Source: Galbula dea
Taxonomy: Eukaryota; Chordata; Aves; Piciformes; Galbulidae
Direction: 5' to 3'
NCBI GenBank assembly: GCA_013399015.1
Contig: VWZX01008170.1
Span: 43,925-107,924 of the forward strand
Length of the DNA: 64,000 nt
The notes beneath the pieces are model-generated. The model did no database searches. It was not told the origin of the DNA and saw only the letters and a list, made by a program, of their open reading frames with translations. The position numbers were made by a program, and so were the translations under genes. Position 1 is the first letter of the stretch, and each line of letters opens with the position of its first letter. This document shows, in pieces, positions 1 through 12,622 of this stretch.

Positions 1-185
1 CACAAAATGTACAAGACTGAGCAGTGCCATACCAAAACAAGCACTTTTTTGATATGTTAGACTTACATGTCTAACAAGAGCACAGACTGCTAAACACTTG
101 TTATACTTTTCTGTTCTACTCAGCAAGGAGATCTCAAGGAACACTGCATCCAGTCTGCAGCACTGTTCTTTGGGAAAGATGTATG

Positions 186-517
186 ATAGAATGGCACAGG
201 TTGGAAGGAACTTTAAAGATCATCTAGTTCCAACCCTCCTGCCATGGGCAGGGTTGCCACCCACTAGACCAGGATGCCCAGGGCCCCATCCAGCCTGGCC
301 TTGAACACTGCCAGGGATGGGGGATCCACAACCTCTCTGGGCAACCTGTTCCAGTGCCTCACCACCCACTGGGTAAAGAACCTCCTGATTTCCAGTCTAA
401 ATCTCCCCTCCTTCTGTTTATACACATTCACCCTTGTCCTGTTGCAATCTAACCAACTGAAAAAGTCTTTCTCCCTCTATCTTGTTATCCCCCTTTAGGT
501 ACTGAAAGGCTGTTGTA
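186..517 (-). mobile_element. CR1 3' fragment (class d), antisense
   Basis: The antisense copy starts at the CR1 terminus (GATAGAATGGCACAGGTTGG) and runs through the 3' UTR into the last part of ORF2. On the minus strand the residual ORF2 C-terminus contains the FTQWVVRHWNRLPREVV-like block, damaged by substitutions. The copy is 5'-truncated at about 517, as is usual for CR1. It is non-functional and too short to encode a domain. Confidence 0.93.
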
Positions 518-611
518 GATGTAGATTATGTAGAATAGATTACATAGAAATGTAAATTAACCAAAGCACAGAAAATGTGACAGGCAAAAAAATGTGGAAA
601 GAAATGGGACT

Positions 612-755
612 GCCTAGCCTGTAGACTAGAAAGGAGAACACTATTTTCAAGTATATGAAAGGACACTCTAAAGAAGACAGAAATAGTCTCTTCTCTGTAC
701 TAACAGTTGACACAAGAGCTCATGGCTTGAAATTATAGTAAAGAAGGTTCAAGAT
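612..755 (+). mobile_element. Old, diverged CR1 fragment, sense
   Basis: A weak but collinear match to the ORF2 C-terminal region: CTAGAAAGGAGAAC, then TTCAAGTATATGAAAGG, CTCTTCTCTGTACTAACAG, and a GGCTTGAAATTATAG stretch correspond in order to blocks seen in the younger copies (for example 25125-25290). Both ends fade out and there is no 3' tail. This is inferred to be an ancient insertion. Confidence 0.65.
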
Positions 756-1124
756 GCACGTTAGCATATGGCCACATAGAAAAACAACTGTCAAGACTAC
801 TTTAAGAAGTTGTCTTTTCTGTCCTTTCTCATCCTACAACTCTGAGCTAAGGAGCAAGGTTAAGCTATGATAAATGATACCACTACCTCAATGCTGGTAA
901 CATGAATTTGATAGGCATATAACTGAAAAATAATATTAGCTGGTTGCAATATAGTATTGTAACATAATATGTATTTTCAAAAATGTATTTTGGAAACAAT
1001 CATGAAAACTGCAATGATAAGCAGTTAAAATGTTAAAAAAAACCCTGGGAGGCTGCATAAAGATTATTTCCTGGAAAGTGATGAGAATTTTCCCAATATG
1101 AAATAAAATTGTAAAACAGATTCT
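756..1124. other. Unique AT-rich sequence
   Basis: AT-rich DNA without a credible ORF, splice pair or recognisable repeat. It separates an old CR1 piece from a younger CR1 in the same orientation. Confidence 0.6.
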
Positions 1125-2737
1125 TTACCTCAGTCTTCACTGGCAAGGGCTCTAGCCAAATCCCTGAAACCAAAGAAGATAATGACAGGGGCTGGAAGAC
1201 AGAACTGCCCATAATAAGTGAAGATCAGGTTCGTGACCAACTGAAGAACCTGAAAGTTCACAAGTCCATATGACGGGACAGGATACACCCACGGGTACTG
1301 AGGGAACTGGTAATTTTCGGTATACCAAAAGTCATGACAGTCTGGTGAAGTCCCCACTGACTGGAAAAGTGGAAACATAACCCCCATTTTTAAAAAGGGG
1401 AAGAAGGATGATCCTGCAAACTATAGGCCAGTCAGTCTCACCTCTGCCTGGTAAGATCATGGAGCAGAATCTCCTGTGGGAACTGCTGAGGCAGAAGGAT
1501 AACGAAGAGGTGATTGGGTAAAATCAGCATGGCTTTACCAAGGGTAAACCATGCCTGACAAATCTGGTGGCCTCCTATGAAAAGGCCACAACATCAATAG
1601 ACGAGGGAAAAGCAACTAACATCATTTACCTGGACCTGAACATTTTGACATCGTGGTCTCCAAGCTAGTGGAATATGGGTTCGATGGATGGACCACTCAG
1701 TGGATAAAGAACTGCCTTGATGGCTGCACCCAAAGAATAGCTGTCAATGGATCCATGTCCAAGTGGAGGCCAGTGACAAGTGGAGTCCCTCAAGGATCAC
1801 TACTGGGACCAGTCTTACTGAACATCTTTGTTGGCAACACAGACAGTGGCTCGCTCGGCAAGTTTGCCGAAGACACCAAGCTGTGTGGTACGGTTGATAC
1901 ACTGGAGGGGAGGGATGCCATCCAGAGGGACCTGGACAGGCTGGAGAGGTGGGCTCATGCCAACCTCATGAAGTTCAACAAGACCAAGGGCAAGGTCCTA
2001 CATCTGGGTCGAGGCAATCCCAATGGTGAGAACTGGCTTGAGAGCAGCCCTGCAAAAAGAGACTTGGGGGTGTTGGTGGATGAGAAGCTCAACATGAGCC
2101 GCCAGTGTGTGCTTGCAGCCCAGAGGGCCAACCGTGTCCTAGGCTGCATCAAGAGGAGCGTTGCCAGCAGGTCGAGGGAAGTGATTCTTCCCCTCTACTC
2201 TGCACTCCTGAGACACCACCTGGAATATTGCATCCAGTTCTGCAGAACCTATTAGAAGAGGGATATGGGGGTGCTGGAGCAAGTCCAGAGAAGGGCCATG
2301 AGAATGATCAGAGGACTGGAGCACCTCTCCTACGAGGACAGACTGAGAGAGTTGTGATTGTTCAGTCTACAGAGGAGAAGGCTCCAAGGAGACCTTATTG
2401 TAGCCTTCCAGTATCTGAAGGGGGCCTAAAAGAAAGCTGGTCTAAAAGACGTTTTAGGATGTCAGGTAGTGATAGGACTAGGAGGAATGGATGTAAGCTA
2501 GAGGAAGGTAGATTTAGATTAGATGTTAGGGGGAAGTTCTTTACTGTTAGGGTGGTGAGACAGTGGAATGGGTTGCCAAGAGAGGCTGTGGAAATCCCAT
2601 CCCTGGAAGTTTTTAAGGCAAGGCTTGATGGAGCTCTGGGCAACCTGATGTAGTGGAAGCTGTCCCTTGCAGGCAGGAGGGTTGGAACTGGATGATTTTT
2701 AAGGTGCCTTTCAACTCTGACAATTCTATGATTCTAA
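1125..2737 (+). mobile_element. CR1 (class a), 5'-truncated, with degenerate ORF2 reverse transcriptase
   Basis: The copy begins in the endonuclease-RT linker (CCTCAGTCTTCACTGGCAAGG) and continues through the RT to the 3' terminus near 2737. Recognisable blocks are AAACTATAGGCCAGTCAGTC (NYRPVSL), GGCTTTACCAAGGG (GFTKG), GVPQGSLLGPVL at about 1785, and FAEDTKL at about 1865, where the usual FADD pair has become FAED. Frame is lost several times before 1650; the longest open part is 1653-2255. A TAG at 2253-2255 replaces the Trp codon kept at the same place in the class a copy near 15250. It ends in GACAATTCTATGATTCTA. Dead copy. Confidence 0.95.
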
Positions 2738-4055
2738 AATATCCAAGTATTTGGATCCAGATGACCTGAATTATGTCATAATTATGTCTTCTATTTTGAT
2801 AGACGAACACTTTGATTTTACATCATTTTTCTAGTGGTAGGGCATCTTTCTCTTTTTCCAAATCATAACCATGGCTTAAGAGGAGCTTCTACCTCACTCC
2901 TAAAACCGATAAACTTTATGGAGGTTTATTCTTAAGAACAATGTTGTATTTGGGTGAAAATTAATTCTTATCTTTTGAACAGACTGCAATGTTCTACACA
3001 ACATGCACTCCATCTATACAGCCACTGTAGGCTCATTCCCACTGAAGTTGTTGGCAAGATGCAGACTGTCTACATTTCGTTGTCCAATTCACAGGATTTT
3101 TGGTAGAAAAGGCCCTCTGGACACTAGTCCCATACCACCCCTGACTTGCTATGTATGCTGGGCAGACAGAACTATCCACCACTGCCACATCACACCATTG
3201 GAAGGTAGTGTGGAAGCTGTTATTACATGCACTGTGTGCTTATGTCTGGCCTCTGAAGAGTCAAGGTGAGAACTGGCTGAACAGAATTCTCTGAAAGTTT
3301 CAGAGGCAAAAACCCCTTTCTCATACCTTCTTAAAACCAACAGGAATACTCTAAGAGATAATTACAGAACACATGTAATCCACTATTTCAAGGTGACAGT
3401 CTGCGTAACTGCAGAGCCCATTCACACCAGTACTCCCTGAGTCAGAAAGTATGGCCCTTTACATATTTAATATGAATATTCTGAGTGAGTCACATAGTGA
3501 GTGTAGGCTGACTGAAGTGGAGATGAATGTGATAACATTCATCATTACAGAAGTGCTGCAGTGTGGTAGTGGGGAAAAAAAGGGGTAAGATAAAACCAGA
3601 CATCCCTATAAAGCCTGCTGGGGCTGTATAACTGTATGATATTACTGTATCAGAAAAATGGCTGAAATGAGTCATAGAACTAATTAAGGAAATATAAAAG
3701 CCATAGATAAAAGTTCCTTGTTAAGTATAATTGATAGCACAAATCTAATTTGAAAGGTTAACAAGCTCTTGAAAATTGTTGAATCAAGTACAGACTGATG
3801 TTTTTAATATAATTATATACATCTAGCAGATGGTATAGCCATTTTTATTATATTGCCAGCTATTAGAGTTTAATTTTTAAAGCAAATACTGAATTATACT
3901 AAAGATATGTATGATTATTTTAAAAGATTTGTCAGTTTTCTAATATCTGTCTGATCAAATGCATATTTACCAATTATAAAAATCTGAAAGACAAGATTTA
4001 AGTAAGAAATTCAGATTATTTCACTGTCCCCTTCTAATAAAACTTTATTTTAAAG
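2738..4055. other. Unique AT-rich sequence
   Basis: No repeat or gene recognised. Short open frames at 3003-3269 and 3490-3675 have no protein-like composition and no flanking splice signals that I trust. Confidence 0.55.
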
Positions 4056-4057
4056 CT

Positions 4058-5272
4058 TCATAGAATCACAGAATGGTTTGGGTTGGAAGCGATCTTCAAG
4101 AGCAACCCTCTGCCTTGGACCAGGACACATTCCAGTAGGTGGAACATAGTTGAGCAGCTTTCCAGGTTGCTCCAAACCTCATCCAACCACCTTGAGTGTT
4201 TTCAGGGATGGGGCATCCACAACTTCTCTAGGCAATCTCTTCCAGTGTCTCACCACCCTCACAGTGAAGAATTTCTTCCTTACATCCAATTTAAATCTAC
4301 CTTCTCTCACTTTAAAGCTGTTACCCCTTGTTCTACCACTACATGCCCTTGTAAAAAGACCCTCTCTGGCTTTCTTGTAGGCCTCTTTAAGTACTGAAAG
4401 GCTGGAAGGTGGTCTCCCTGCAGCCTTCTGTTCTACAAGCAAAACAACACCAACTCTCTCAGCCTTTCTTCAGAAGGGAGGTGCTCCAGACTTCTAATCA
4501 TCTACATGTCCCTCCTCTCGACCCACCCCAACAGGTCCATGAGCTGGACCCAGCACTGCAGGTGAGGTCTCCCCAGAGCAGAGCAGAAAGGCAGAATCCC
4601 CTTCCTGAACCTGCTGGCAACGCTTCTGCGGCTGCAGCCCAGGACAGGGTTGGCTTTTGGGCTGCAAGCACACATTGCTGGGTCATATTGAGCTTCTCAT
4701 CAACCAATATCCCCAAGTTCATCTCCTCAGGACTGCTGTCTATCTCTTCAGCCCCCAGTCTTTATTGATACCAGGGATTGCCTTGACCTATGTGCAGCAC
4801 CTTCCGCTTGATCTTGTCGAACTTAATGAGGTTCACATAGGCCCACCCTCTCAAGCCTGTCCAGGTCCCTGTGGATGGCATCCCTTCTTTCCAGTGTATT
4901 GACCACAGAACACAGCTTGGTGTTGTCAGCAAGCTCACTGAGGGTGCTCTTGATCCTTCTGTCTGTGTGACTCACAAAGATGTTAACCAGTACTGATCCC
5001 TGAGGAATTCCATTTGTTACTGTTCTCCACTGGGACATGGAGCCATTGAATGCAAATCTTTAAGCAAGACCGTCCAGACAATTCTTTATCCACTGAGTAG
5101 CCCATCTGTCATCTGTGTCTCTCCAATTTAGAGACTAGGATGTCTTGTGGGACAGTAACAAGTGCTTTGCACAAGTCCAGGCAGATGATGTCAGCTGCTC
5201 TGCCCTTATCTACCAACTCTGTAACTCTGTCGTAGAAGGTCACCAACTTTGTTGGGCATTATTTGCCCTTGG
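4058..5272 (-). mobile_element. CR1, antisense, RT to 3' end, degenerate
   Basis: It starts at the terminus TAGAATCACAGAATGGTTTG and runs antisense to about 5272, where the block equivalent to CLTNLVTFYD ends. Minus-strand peptides include RGNSFKVREGRFKLDVRKKFFTV in part (4179-4442), LGILVDEKLNMTQQC (4722-4680) and IPQGSVLVNIFVSHTD (about 5000-4950), all broken by frameshifts. The RT catalytic FADD is read as LADNTKL near 4930, so the second Asp is lost. This is an older copy than the class b and c elements. Confidence 0.92.
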
Positions 5273-8200
5273 ATTTTCTTAATGAATGACAACATTTTAG
5301 ATGTGTGAGTATCTTTTCAGACCAACTAAGGATCACAAGTAGTGTGAGAAAACAAAGCACCAGGAGAAAATTACTCTTAATTTATAAATTATAGCTCCAA
5401 AAAGCAACTGAAAACTTATATTTAACAAGCCAGATGATAAAACAGATCAATCAATTTGGAAAGATAGGAGAGGCAAACTAAGGAACACCAAATGAACAAC
5501 AACATTCCTGTCTGTGCACACAGCTACATTTCTTACTATACTGTGTCTCAGTGATTACAACAGTCTTTTCTCAAAGCTTGGTCTTGATGTCTGTCTAGAA
5601 GCTCTTCATAAACACCTCCTCTCCACTTGCTATTGGGACCATGACCAACCTCAGCACAAGCCCTTCTGTTCCCTGACCCCTTTCTGCATTCCATCGCAGA
5701 AGCCTGCTCTCTCTCCTGGCAAAACCCTTCCGTCTGGCTCCATGCTGGGCAGCCAGCCCCTTCCAGCTCTCTCACCTCTTACTCTGTGTCAGGTCACTAC
5801 TTGCACTGGCTGGCCCACCGATTCCTCCACTGCTCACTTTTTGTCGTGACTTCAAGCAAAGTCTCTGCCTTCCCCACATGCTCTGTGGTACAGAAGAAGA
5901 GCTGACGAATCAGCTCGTGCAAAACCAAGTTCTCCTCCTCCCTGACTGTCTTGAAAAGCGCTTTTTATTCAGCACCCACCAACCAAAACTCTCCCAGGGC
6001 AATTGTTAGGCAGTTTGACTGTGGCCTGTTATGCTGACTGGGTTATTATCTCGTTCTTACACTCTCCAGTCTGCCAGTCTGTAGCTGATTGTTACTTTAG
6101 ACATGTTCTGAAACTCTCTAGGGTAAGTAGCAAAGTGTTTTAAAAACAGTCTTCATATAAGACTCAGAATTCTGGCTCCTATTGTGTTACTTCTACTACT
6201 GAATAACACAGTTTACAGTCTTCTTATCTATCAAATCAAAATTGTGGAGAGTTCAGGATTCATAGGTGGAGTATTACAATTATGGAATGTTTTTCTCATT
6301 ATAGACAGTGTGATTTTCTAAGAAAGGGATTGCTCTCATTCATTCTTTAATGTGTCAGACAAAATAAATTTAGTCCAAACTGAATTTGGAATTTACAGCA
6401 TGAAATATTCAGTTGAAGTCCTTACAAAATTAAGTAGGACATGAATTACATGCTTTACATCTCAACTAAAAGTAGCCAACTAAGACAAACATGTACTTTT
6501 TCAGATTCCTTTATAATCACAAGGGCTAACTACCAGACATCACCCTATGCATTCATCAGTCATAGAAGAAATCCAAACAGCTGTTGAAAAGAACATATTT
6601 AAGTTATAGTTATGTTAGATAAAGATAGATCCTACACAAACTTAAGAGCAGCCTCACTAAGTTAGATCAAATACTTGCCTAGACTATAAGCCTATTTTCC
6701 AAACTCATCAACATCATTTGCCTTGGGAAGGGAACCAGGGATGGCAGAAAGCAGCACTTCTCCAAATACCCTCCCAGCTGTGCTTTCATTTGAAATCCTT
6801 CAGTCTAATGCTCATCCCTAACGATAACCAAAAGCTCTGTTGGCAGAGCGTATGAAGAAAGCAGAGATTGCTGTTGCCAAGGCTATAAAAACAGATAGGC
6901 TAGGCTTGATGGCTCTTGAAATGATCATGCCGTATCACTGCTTTAGTATAGGAAATGAAGTATGGGAAATGCTCCTTCTGTGAGCTAAGAATAAATAACT
7001 GACTTGGACAAGCTCAGACATCCTGCAGTTTCAACTTAATAAATTCACTAAACCCTTGACTAGAGTAAAATAAATAAAACATTACACTTTCTCACTTGTC
7101 ACAAAACAACTGTGAGGTCACCTGAAGGAAACTAAAAGTCATCTAAGACTTCATAGATGGTAACCAACTGATCACAGTCCAAAAGCTATAACAACAATGG
7201 ATTAAATTGTACTTTTTGCCACTCTTGCAGTCATTGTCAAAAGACTGGATTTATGTAGGTCTTTCTGTCCTTGTCACAATCTTTGCCACAACAATGAACC
7301 ATTGCAATTTTATAGCCTTGTGTGTTTTCTGAAAGATAACAATAAACAATATTTCTTTGACCTTTTCAGTGTTCTCTGAATTTTACTGAATAGTCCCTAT
7401 TCTTCCTTTTGTATTCTCAGCATTGATGAAAAAGTGATGGAATGGCCAACAAATTAAAATGCAGGCTTGTTAAGAGTCTACTCTTAACTACAGTCTCTCA
7501 AACAGCAGACAGGGCATAATGATTTTTGTTTCATTTTTGCTCATTCGTGTCATCGCTTTCTTACAAAGTAACAACACTACCCAACAAGCTCCCACAGAAG
7601 CTGCAGAACACGTCAAACCTCTCCACTTTCTAGCCTGAGGAGTAAGCATGTCTGAGTTGGTTCCACGTCCTTTAACAAATGCTTATGAGGCCATGTGTGT
7701 TTCTGTCCCTTTCTGTGCAGATGAGTAGGTATGGATCAAGATAAACCCAAAATAAGCTACTCCTTTGCAAACACTCCTTTTTGCAGAGACAATGAAAGAG
7801 CCAATGTGTGACAGACGTTTGTCATGCTGCTTAGTACAGTACTGGAAGGGACAGGAGCCTGCAGTAACAGATAGCATAAGAAACTATGCTGAAGAGAACT
7901 GATGGTCTTTTAATACAAACTGAAGATGGAAGAACACGGAAAGTTTTCACTGGGGAAAACAAGATGCAGCATGGTTATTCTTACACGCAAAAGTCCTGAA
8001 GAAACTCTCCAACTAATCTACCATGTGGTTCCTCTTTTTTCTCAAACTGGAGGCAACATGATCATAGGGAAAGAATCAGTGTGAAACAGGTACAGTGCAG
8101 ACAGAGTAGAGAATATGGAAGAACAGAGAGTACTGCACCTCTAACTGTAGGACATGAAAGCTTCTCCTGCATCTTCATTTCTGTCTTATGCAGTATACTT

Positions 8201-9570
8201 GCATACACAGTATTTTTTAATGAAAAAAATACATTAGCTATTGTACAGAGGAAAGAATATTACATCATTAAAGCTTTTCTGGTATTCAAATTAGTTCTTT
8301 AAATCAATCTTCAGCTTTATGTTTTCCCATAAATGTGAAGATTTTGGGTCAAACTTTCAAATATTTTCTGTCAGACACAGCCCCACATTCCACAGACTTG
8401 AATGTAAGTCTAGACTTTCAACATCTGAAGGCGTGAACCTGGGGAATGACTGTTAAATATATGACCCAGGCGAAGGTCACCTTGCTACACTGCAGAGTTC
8501 TGCTCTAGTTGGTTCCTCATTTGTTTAGAAGCTGTCTTGACCTCTGACAAGCCTCATCTTCCTTAACACCACCCTTCTGGGAGCACTGCATTCTTTGCTT
8601 GAAGCTTGGAGATCAGGACCATGTCCTCTCCTTATTCATCTCACAGAAAAAATCTCATATATACAGTGGCAGAGAGACATTTCTGTTGTGTTTCATATTC
8701 TTATCTTGAAAATTCTGGAAGTGTCAAGATTTAAGGTTTCAAGTATTCCATACAGAGCCTGAGGTAACACGTAAAAGTGAACCCAACAAGGGGTTTTGCA
8801 TAGTGGCTTTTATCTTCCAGTCTCATTCCTGATCCTAGTTGGGAAGCCACAGTGTGCTCAACAGTGATAATCTCCACCATAGCAGTAAGTTTTGGGGCCT
8901 TCGCTAAGTAAAGAGTAGAAACTTATCCTTTAGGGATTCAACCCAACAGTACCCAAAGTATTTAAGCATGTGTATGATGTTTAAGGGTAGAACAGTAATT
9001 ATTTTTCTGAATTGCCATATAAAATTGCACAACCTAATAACAAGCAAACTACGTCAGAGATTACAGGACCACTTTTCCCATAAAACCTCACTTTAGTACT
9101 TTGTTGAAATATGATTTTCCCAGCTATAAAAAAATCAACACTTATGAATACCTGGAAAAAAGCTACAAGCTGTCACCAGAGGGGTTATTTATTTTTTAGT
9201 GGTCTCTGCCTTCTTATTCCTTTTGTGCTCTCACAAACACTAGATTTTATAAGGCAACACAAATAAACATAGATATAACTTCTTCAAATAAATACACAAA
9301 CTTCAGTTTGACTTTTTATAAAAGTTCAAAAGAGGTGGATATATACTACTGTGTAAAATGTGGCCTGACAATGCTCTCAGAAATGGTCATAGAAGTTTGG
9401 ATGCAGCTGGAGGCAAAAGACACCAGATATAAGAGAACATGGAGAACAGCATGTAATTCAAATATTAGAAACACCTTTTGACCAAGAAAAAGCAGAGGGC
9501 AAATGCAATCTGAAGGGCAGAAAAAGGATTCAGACAATTTTCATTGAGAGTAATACAAGAATATACAGAA
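5273..9570. other. Long unique stretch without recognisable repeat
   Basis: About 4.3 kb of mostly AT-rich DNA. A C-rich patch lies at 5590-5850. There is no CR1, no LTR and no convincing exon. Small open frames (5514-5849 +, 7683-7877 -, 8081-8302 +) look random. It may be intronic or intergenic. Confidence 0.55.
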
Positions 9571-10152
9571 TATCACAGAATCGCAGGATATTAGGAGTTG
9601 GAAGGGACCTTGAAAGATCATCTAGTCCAATCCTCCTGCCACAGCAGGATTCCCTAGACAAGGTCACACAGAAGCGCTTCCAGACAGGTTTTGAATATCT
9701 CCAGAGAAGGAGACTCCACAACCTTTCTGGGCAGTCTGTGCCAGGGCTCTGGCACCCTCACTGTTAAAAAATTCCTACGTGTATTCACACAGAATCTCCT
9801 ATGCTTCAGCTTATAGCCATTGCCTCTTGTCCTGTCACTGGGCTTCACTGAGAAGAGCCTGACCCCATCCTCCCGAAACACATCCTTCACATATTTAAAA
9901 GCATAGATGAGGTCATCCCTTAGTCTCCTCTTCTCCAAGCCAAAGAGACCCAGCTCCCTCAGCCTTTCCTTATAAGGAAGATCTTCCAGCCCCTTCATCA
10001 TCTTTGTGGCCCTGCGCTAGACTTTTTCCAGCAGTTCCCTGAACTTTGTAAACTGAGGGGCCCACAACTGAACACAATATTCCAGATGTGGCCTCACCAG
10101 GGTAGAGTAAAGAGGAAGAAGAACCTCTCTTGACCTACTATCCACACCCCTT
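9571..10152 (-). mobile_element. CR1 3' fragment (class b), antisense
   Basis: Starts at TATCACAGAATCGCAGGATA and reads antisense through the 3' UTR and the ORF2 C-terminus. The minus-strand frame 10001-9654 is open and carries PYKERLRELGLFGLEKRRLR and the VRVPEPWHRLPRKVVESPSL-type terminal block. The upstream part contains SRSREVLLPLYSTLVRPHLEYC (10140-10080). The copy is truncated at about 10152. No RT catalytic core is present. Confidence 0.94.
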
Positions 10153-10868
10153 CTAATACAGAATATGAACACTAAATGGCAAGGGAAAAGAGAGAGAAAG
10201 CATATTAATGAGATCGAAGAGATCAAAGTCAAAGAGGAATGGAAAATGAGATTACTCTAGGATCTAGACTCAGTTAATGCATCGGGCAAGGCTGGAGAAA
10301 ACTACTAGTTTGTAAACTAACACTGTTCTTCAGGAACAGAGCAGAGGAACTAGAAATAATCTGTAAGATGGGAAAACAGAAAGATAATGACTATAATGAT
10401 GACGGTGAAGAACAGAAAAGAGGGAAGAGTAGAAACAAAGGAGGTGGTGCAGTGTAGCATTTTAAGTATATTACTGGGTAAACTGTGAAGAAATAAATAC
10501 TACTCCAGACAAAACAACACTGGCTGGTAAGAGGCACTATCCAAAAAAGACCACTATAAATCTCATAGGAAAACAGAGGTCACTGATGTTACTCAGGGGG
10601 CTCATTCCAAAATAGACAAGTCTAAAGTAATGAGACATCAGTGCTCTGCTGCTCTGCTACTCCTGGGTGTCTGTTTTTCTAACAAGTATGTAATAACAGT
10701 ATATTACAGACATACTCCTCAGGGGATGGAGTAGCTATTCCTCTTGTAAGGTCTTCCTGCAAACCTGCAATGGACTCTTGCCCTGCTAGAAAAAGCAGTC
10801 TTAGAAAGTATCTTAGAGATAAACATGTGAGAGTAGTTTGAGAAAGGGTCTAAATCAAGTGTTTTGGG
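10153..10868. other. Unique sequence between two antisense CR1 copies
   Basis: Purine-rich AT DNA with no ORF, repeat family or splice pair recognised. Confidence 0.5.
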
Positions 10869-11650
10869 GAGGTCCTCCAGTCCTTTAATCATCTTTGTGG
10901 CCCTCCTCTGGACTCGCTCTAACAGGTCCACATCTTTTTTATGCTGTGGGGCCCAGAACTGGACACAGTACTCCAGGTGGGGCCTCACAAGGGCAGAGTA
11001 GAAAGGCAGGATCACCTCCCTAGACCTGCTGGTCACNACTTGCTGAGGGTGCACTCGATACCCCTGTCCAGGTCATTAATGAAGATGTTGAAGAGCACTG
11101 GTCCCAAGACGGAGCCCTGGGGGACACCACTCGTCACTGTTCTCCACCCGGACAAAGAGCCATTAACCAGGACTCTCTGATAGCGTCCTTCCAGCCAATT
11201 TCTTATCCATCGAACAGTCCACTCATCAAATCCACATATCACCAGTTTTGAGATGAGGATGTCATGAGGAACCGTATCGAAGGCCTTACAAAAATCCAAG
11301 TAGACAACATCAGTTGGACTCCCTTCATCAACCGCTGCAGTCACTCCATCAGAGAAGGCCACCAGATTGGTCAGGCACTTGCCCTTACTGAATCCATGTT
11401 GACTACTTAGTATCACCTCTTTTTCTTGTATGTGCCTTAACATCACTTCCATTACTATTCTCTCCATGACCTTCCCAGGCACAGAGGTGAGGCTCACTGG
11501 CCTGTAGTTCCCTGGGTCATCTTTTTTACCCTTTTTAAAAAAAGGGGTGATGTTACCCTTCCTCCATTCCCCCGGGACTTCACCTGACCTCCATGACTTA
11601 CTGAATGTGATGGAGAGCGGTTTTGCAACAATGTCAGCCAATTCCCTCAG
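10869..11650 (-). mobile_element. CR1 (probably class d), antisense, open RT frame, missing its 3' end and interrupted by an N
   Basis: On the minus strand 11641-11038 is open for about 200 codons with KKGKKDDPGNYRPVSLTSV, QHGFSKGK, YLDFCKAFDTVPHD and GVPQGSVLGPVLFNIF. This is an almost undamaged RT up to the residue before FADD. One Ser codon is missing after GFSKGK. The single N at 11037 joins this directly to SRSREVILPFYSALVRPHLE (11036-10970), so FADDTKL and the following linker are absent. The left edge at about 10869 stops inside ORF2: unlike normal CR1 copies it lacks the 3' UTR and ATTCTATG tail. Deletion or misassembly is likely. Confidence 0.92.
11037..11037. other. Single-N assembly gap inside CR1
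   Basis: The sequence reads GGTCACNACTTGCTGAGGG. The two sides are separated by about 300 bp in intact CR1 copies (compare 58950 to 59290), so this N stands for more than one missing base or for a chimeric join. Confidence 0.85.
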
Positions 11651-11659
11651 GACTCTAGG

Positions 11660-11888
11660 GAAGACTCTAGTCTCAGAAGGGACTTCAGAAGGTTTCTAGT
11701 CCATCCTTCCTGCTCATTGCAGGGTTAGCTGCATGAGATTAAATGGTGGCACTTACGGATTTATCCACCCTGGTCTTGAAAAACTCCAAGGATGGAGGCT
11801 GTGCTGCCTCCCTTAGCTATCTGATCCACTGATTTAAGGATTTCAAACTGATAAAGGTTTTCCTTACATCCAGCTGGAAAAAAAACAC
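11660..11888 (-). mobile_element. Old CR1 3' fragment, antisense
   Basis: GAAGGGACTTCAGAAGG...CTAGTCCATCC is followed by CAAGGATGGAGGCTGTGCTGCCTCCC and TTTTCCTTACATCCAGCTGGAA. These are the antisense 3' UTR and ORF2 end blocks of CR1 in the right order, with high divergence. It abuts the younger antisense copy that ends near 11650. Confidence 0.75.
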
Positions 11889-11936
11889 ACCCCAAAACAA
11901 AATAAAACAAAACAATAAACAAACAACAAACCCACA
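11879..11936. repeat. A/C-rich low-complexity tract
   Basis: An AAAACAAAATAAAACAAAAC-like run of about 58 bp, directly next to the end of the old CR1 fragment. Confidence 0.8.
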
Positions 11937-12529
11937 ACTGAACTATGAAAATTAATTTAATAGGAAAGAATTACAAGTAATAATGTAGCAATTGCATTAG
12001 CTCAGACTTCTCTGTTTTATTAAGTATTTACGTAAATATGGAATAGTTCTAAATCCACTGAGTAAAAGAGTTCAGGTAAAACATGATATTTACTTCTAAT
12101 TCCAGTCAGTGCTTTTAAATCTAAAAGTACACACCAGGAAATGGATAGTGGTATAACCAGCCAGTACTACATGTATGATTGGGATACACAAGCCAGACAG
12201 CAAAGCCAGATGCATCCTGTCTCCAAAGACAGAGCAGGGCATCAATCTCAGACTGCAGGTACCCCATAACACACAGCAGGCAAGAAGAGCTTGTCTGACC
12301 TCACCCTGGAAGGCAAGTTAGTGGAGGCCGCAGAGCAGTACTCCTGTCTTTCTGGAGTGCAGCTTTGCTTCTAACAAGATCACAATTCTCTGCTCTGTTC
12401 TCATGAACAGGACAGAAGAAACATCTATAAAATGTTTTGGATTTAAGTTATTTATCAAGACCACTTCTCTGGTGGTTTGGATAGGTACAGAACAAACCAA
12501 ACTCATCAGATATTCTGATGAACCTCTGT
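11937..12529. other. Unique AT-rich sequence
   Basis: No family or gene recognised. Two overlapping open frames on opposite strands (12318-12506 - and 12403-12585 +) look coincidental. Confidence 0.5.
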
Positions 12530-12622
12530 TATACAGACAGACAGGCAGGTTAGATAGCTATCTGACAGAAAGAGTGGTGATCTGAATTGTCTCTTTAAAT
12601 CCTTTCTAACCCTGTGATTCAA
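12530..12622 (+). mobile_element. Probable old CR1 3' tail, sense
   Basis: GGTTAGATAGCTATCTGACAG, then CTTTCTAACCCTGTGATTCAAC, resembles the ancient CR1 terminus (a GGTTGGATGGC-type block, then CCTTCCAACCCTATGATTC). It is short and diverged. Confidence 0.5.

Noticed and set aside
5514..5849. 111-codon plus-strand frame
   Set aside because: Composition is Ser/Pro/Leu-rich without motif, and a second frame is open on the opposite strand over the same C-rich patch.
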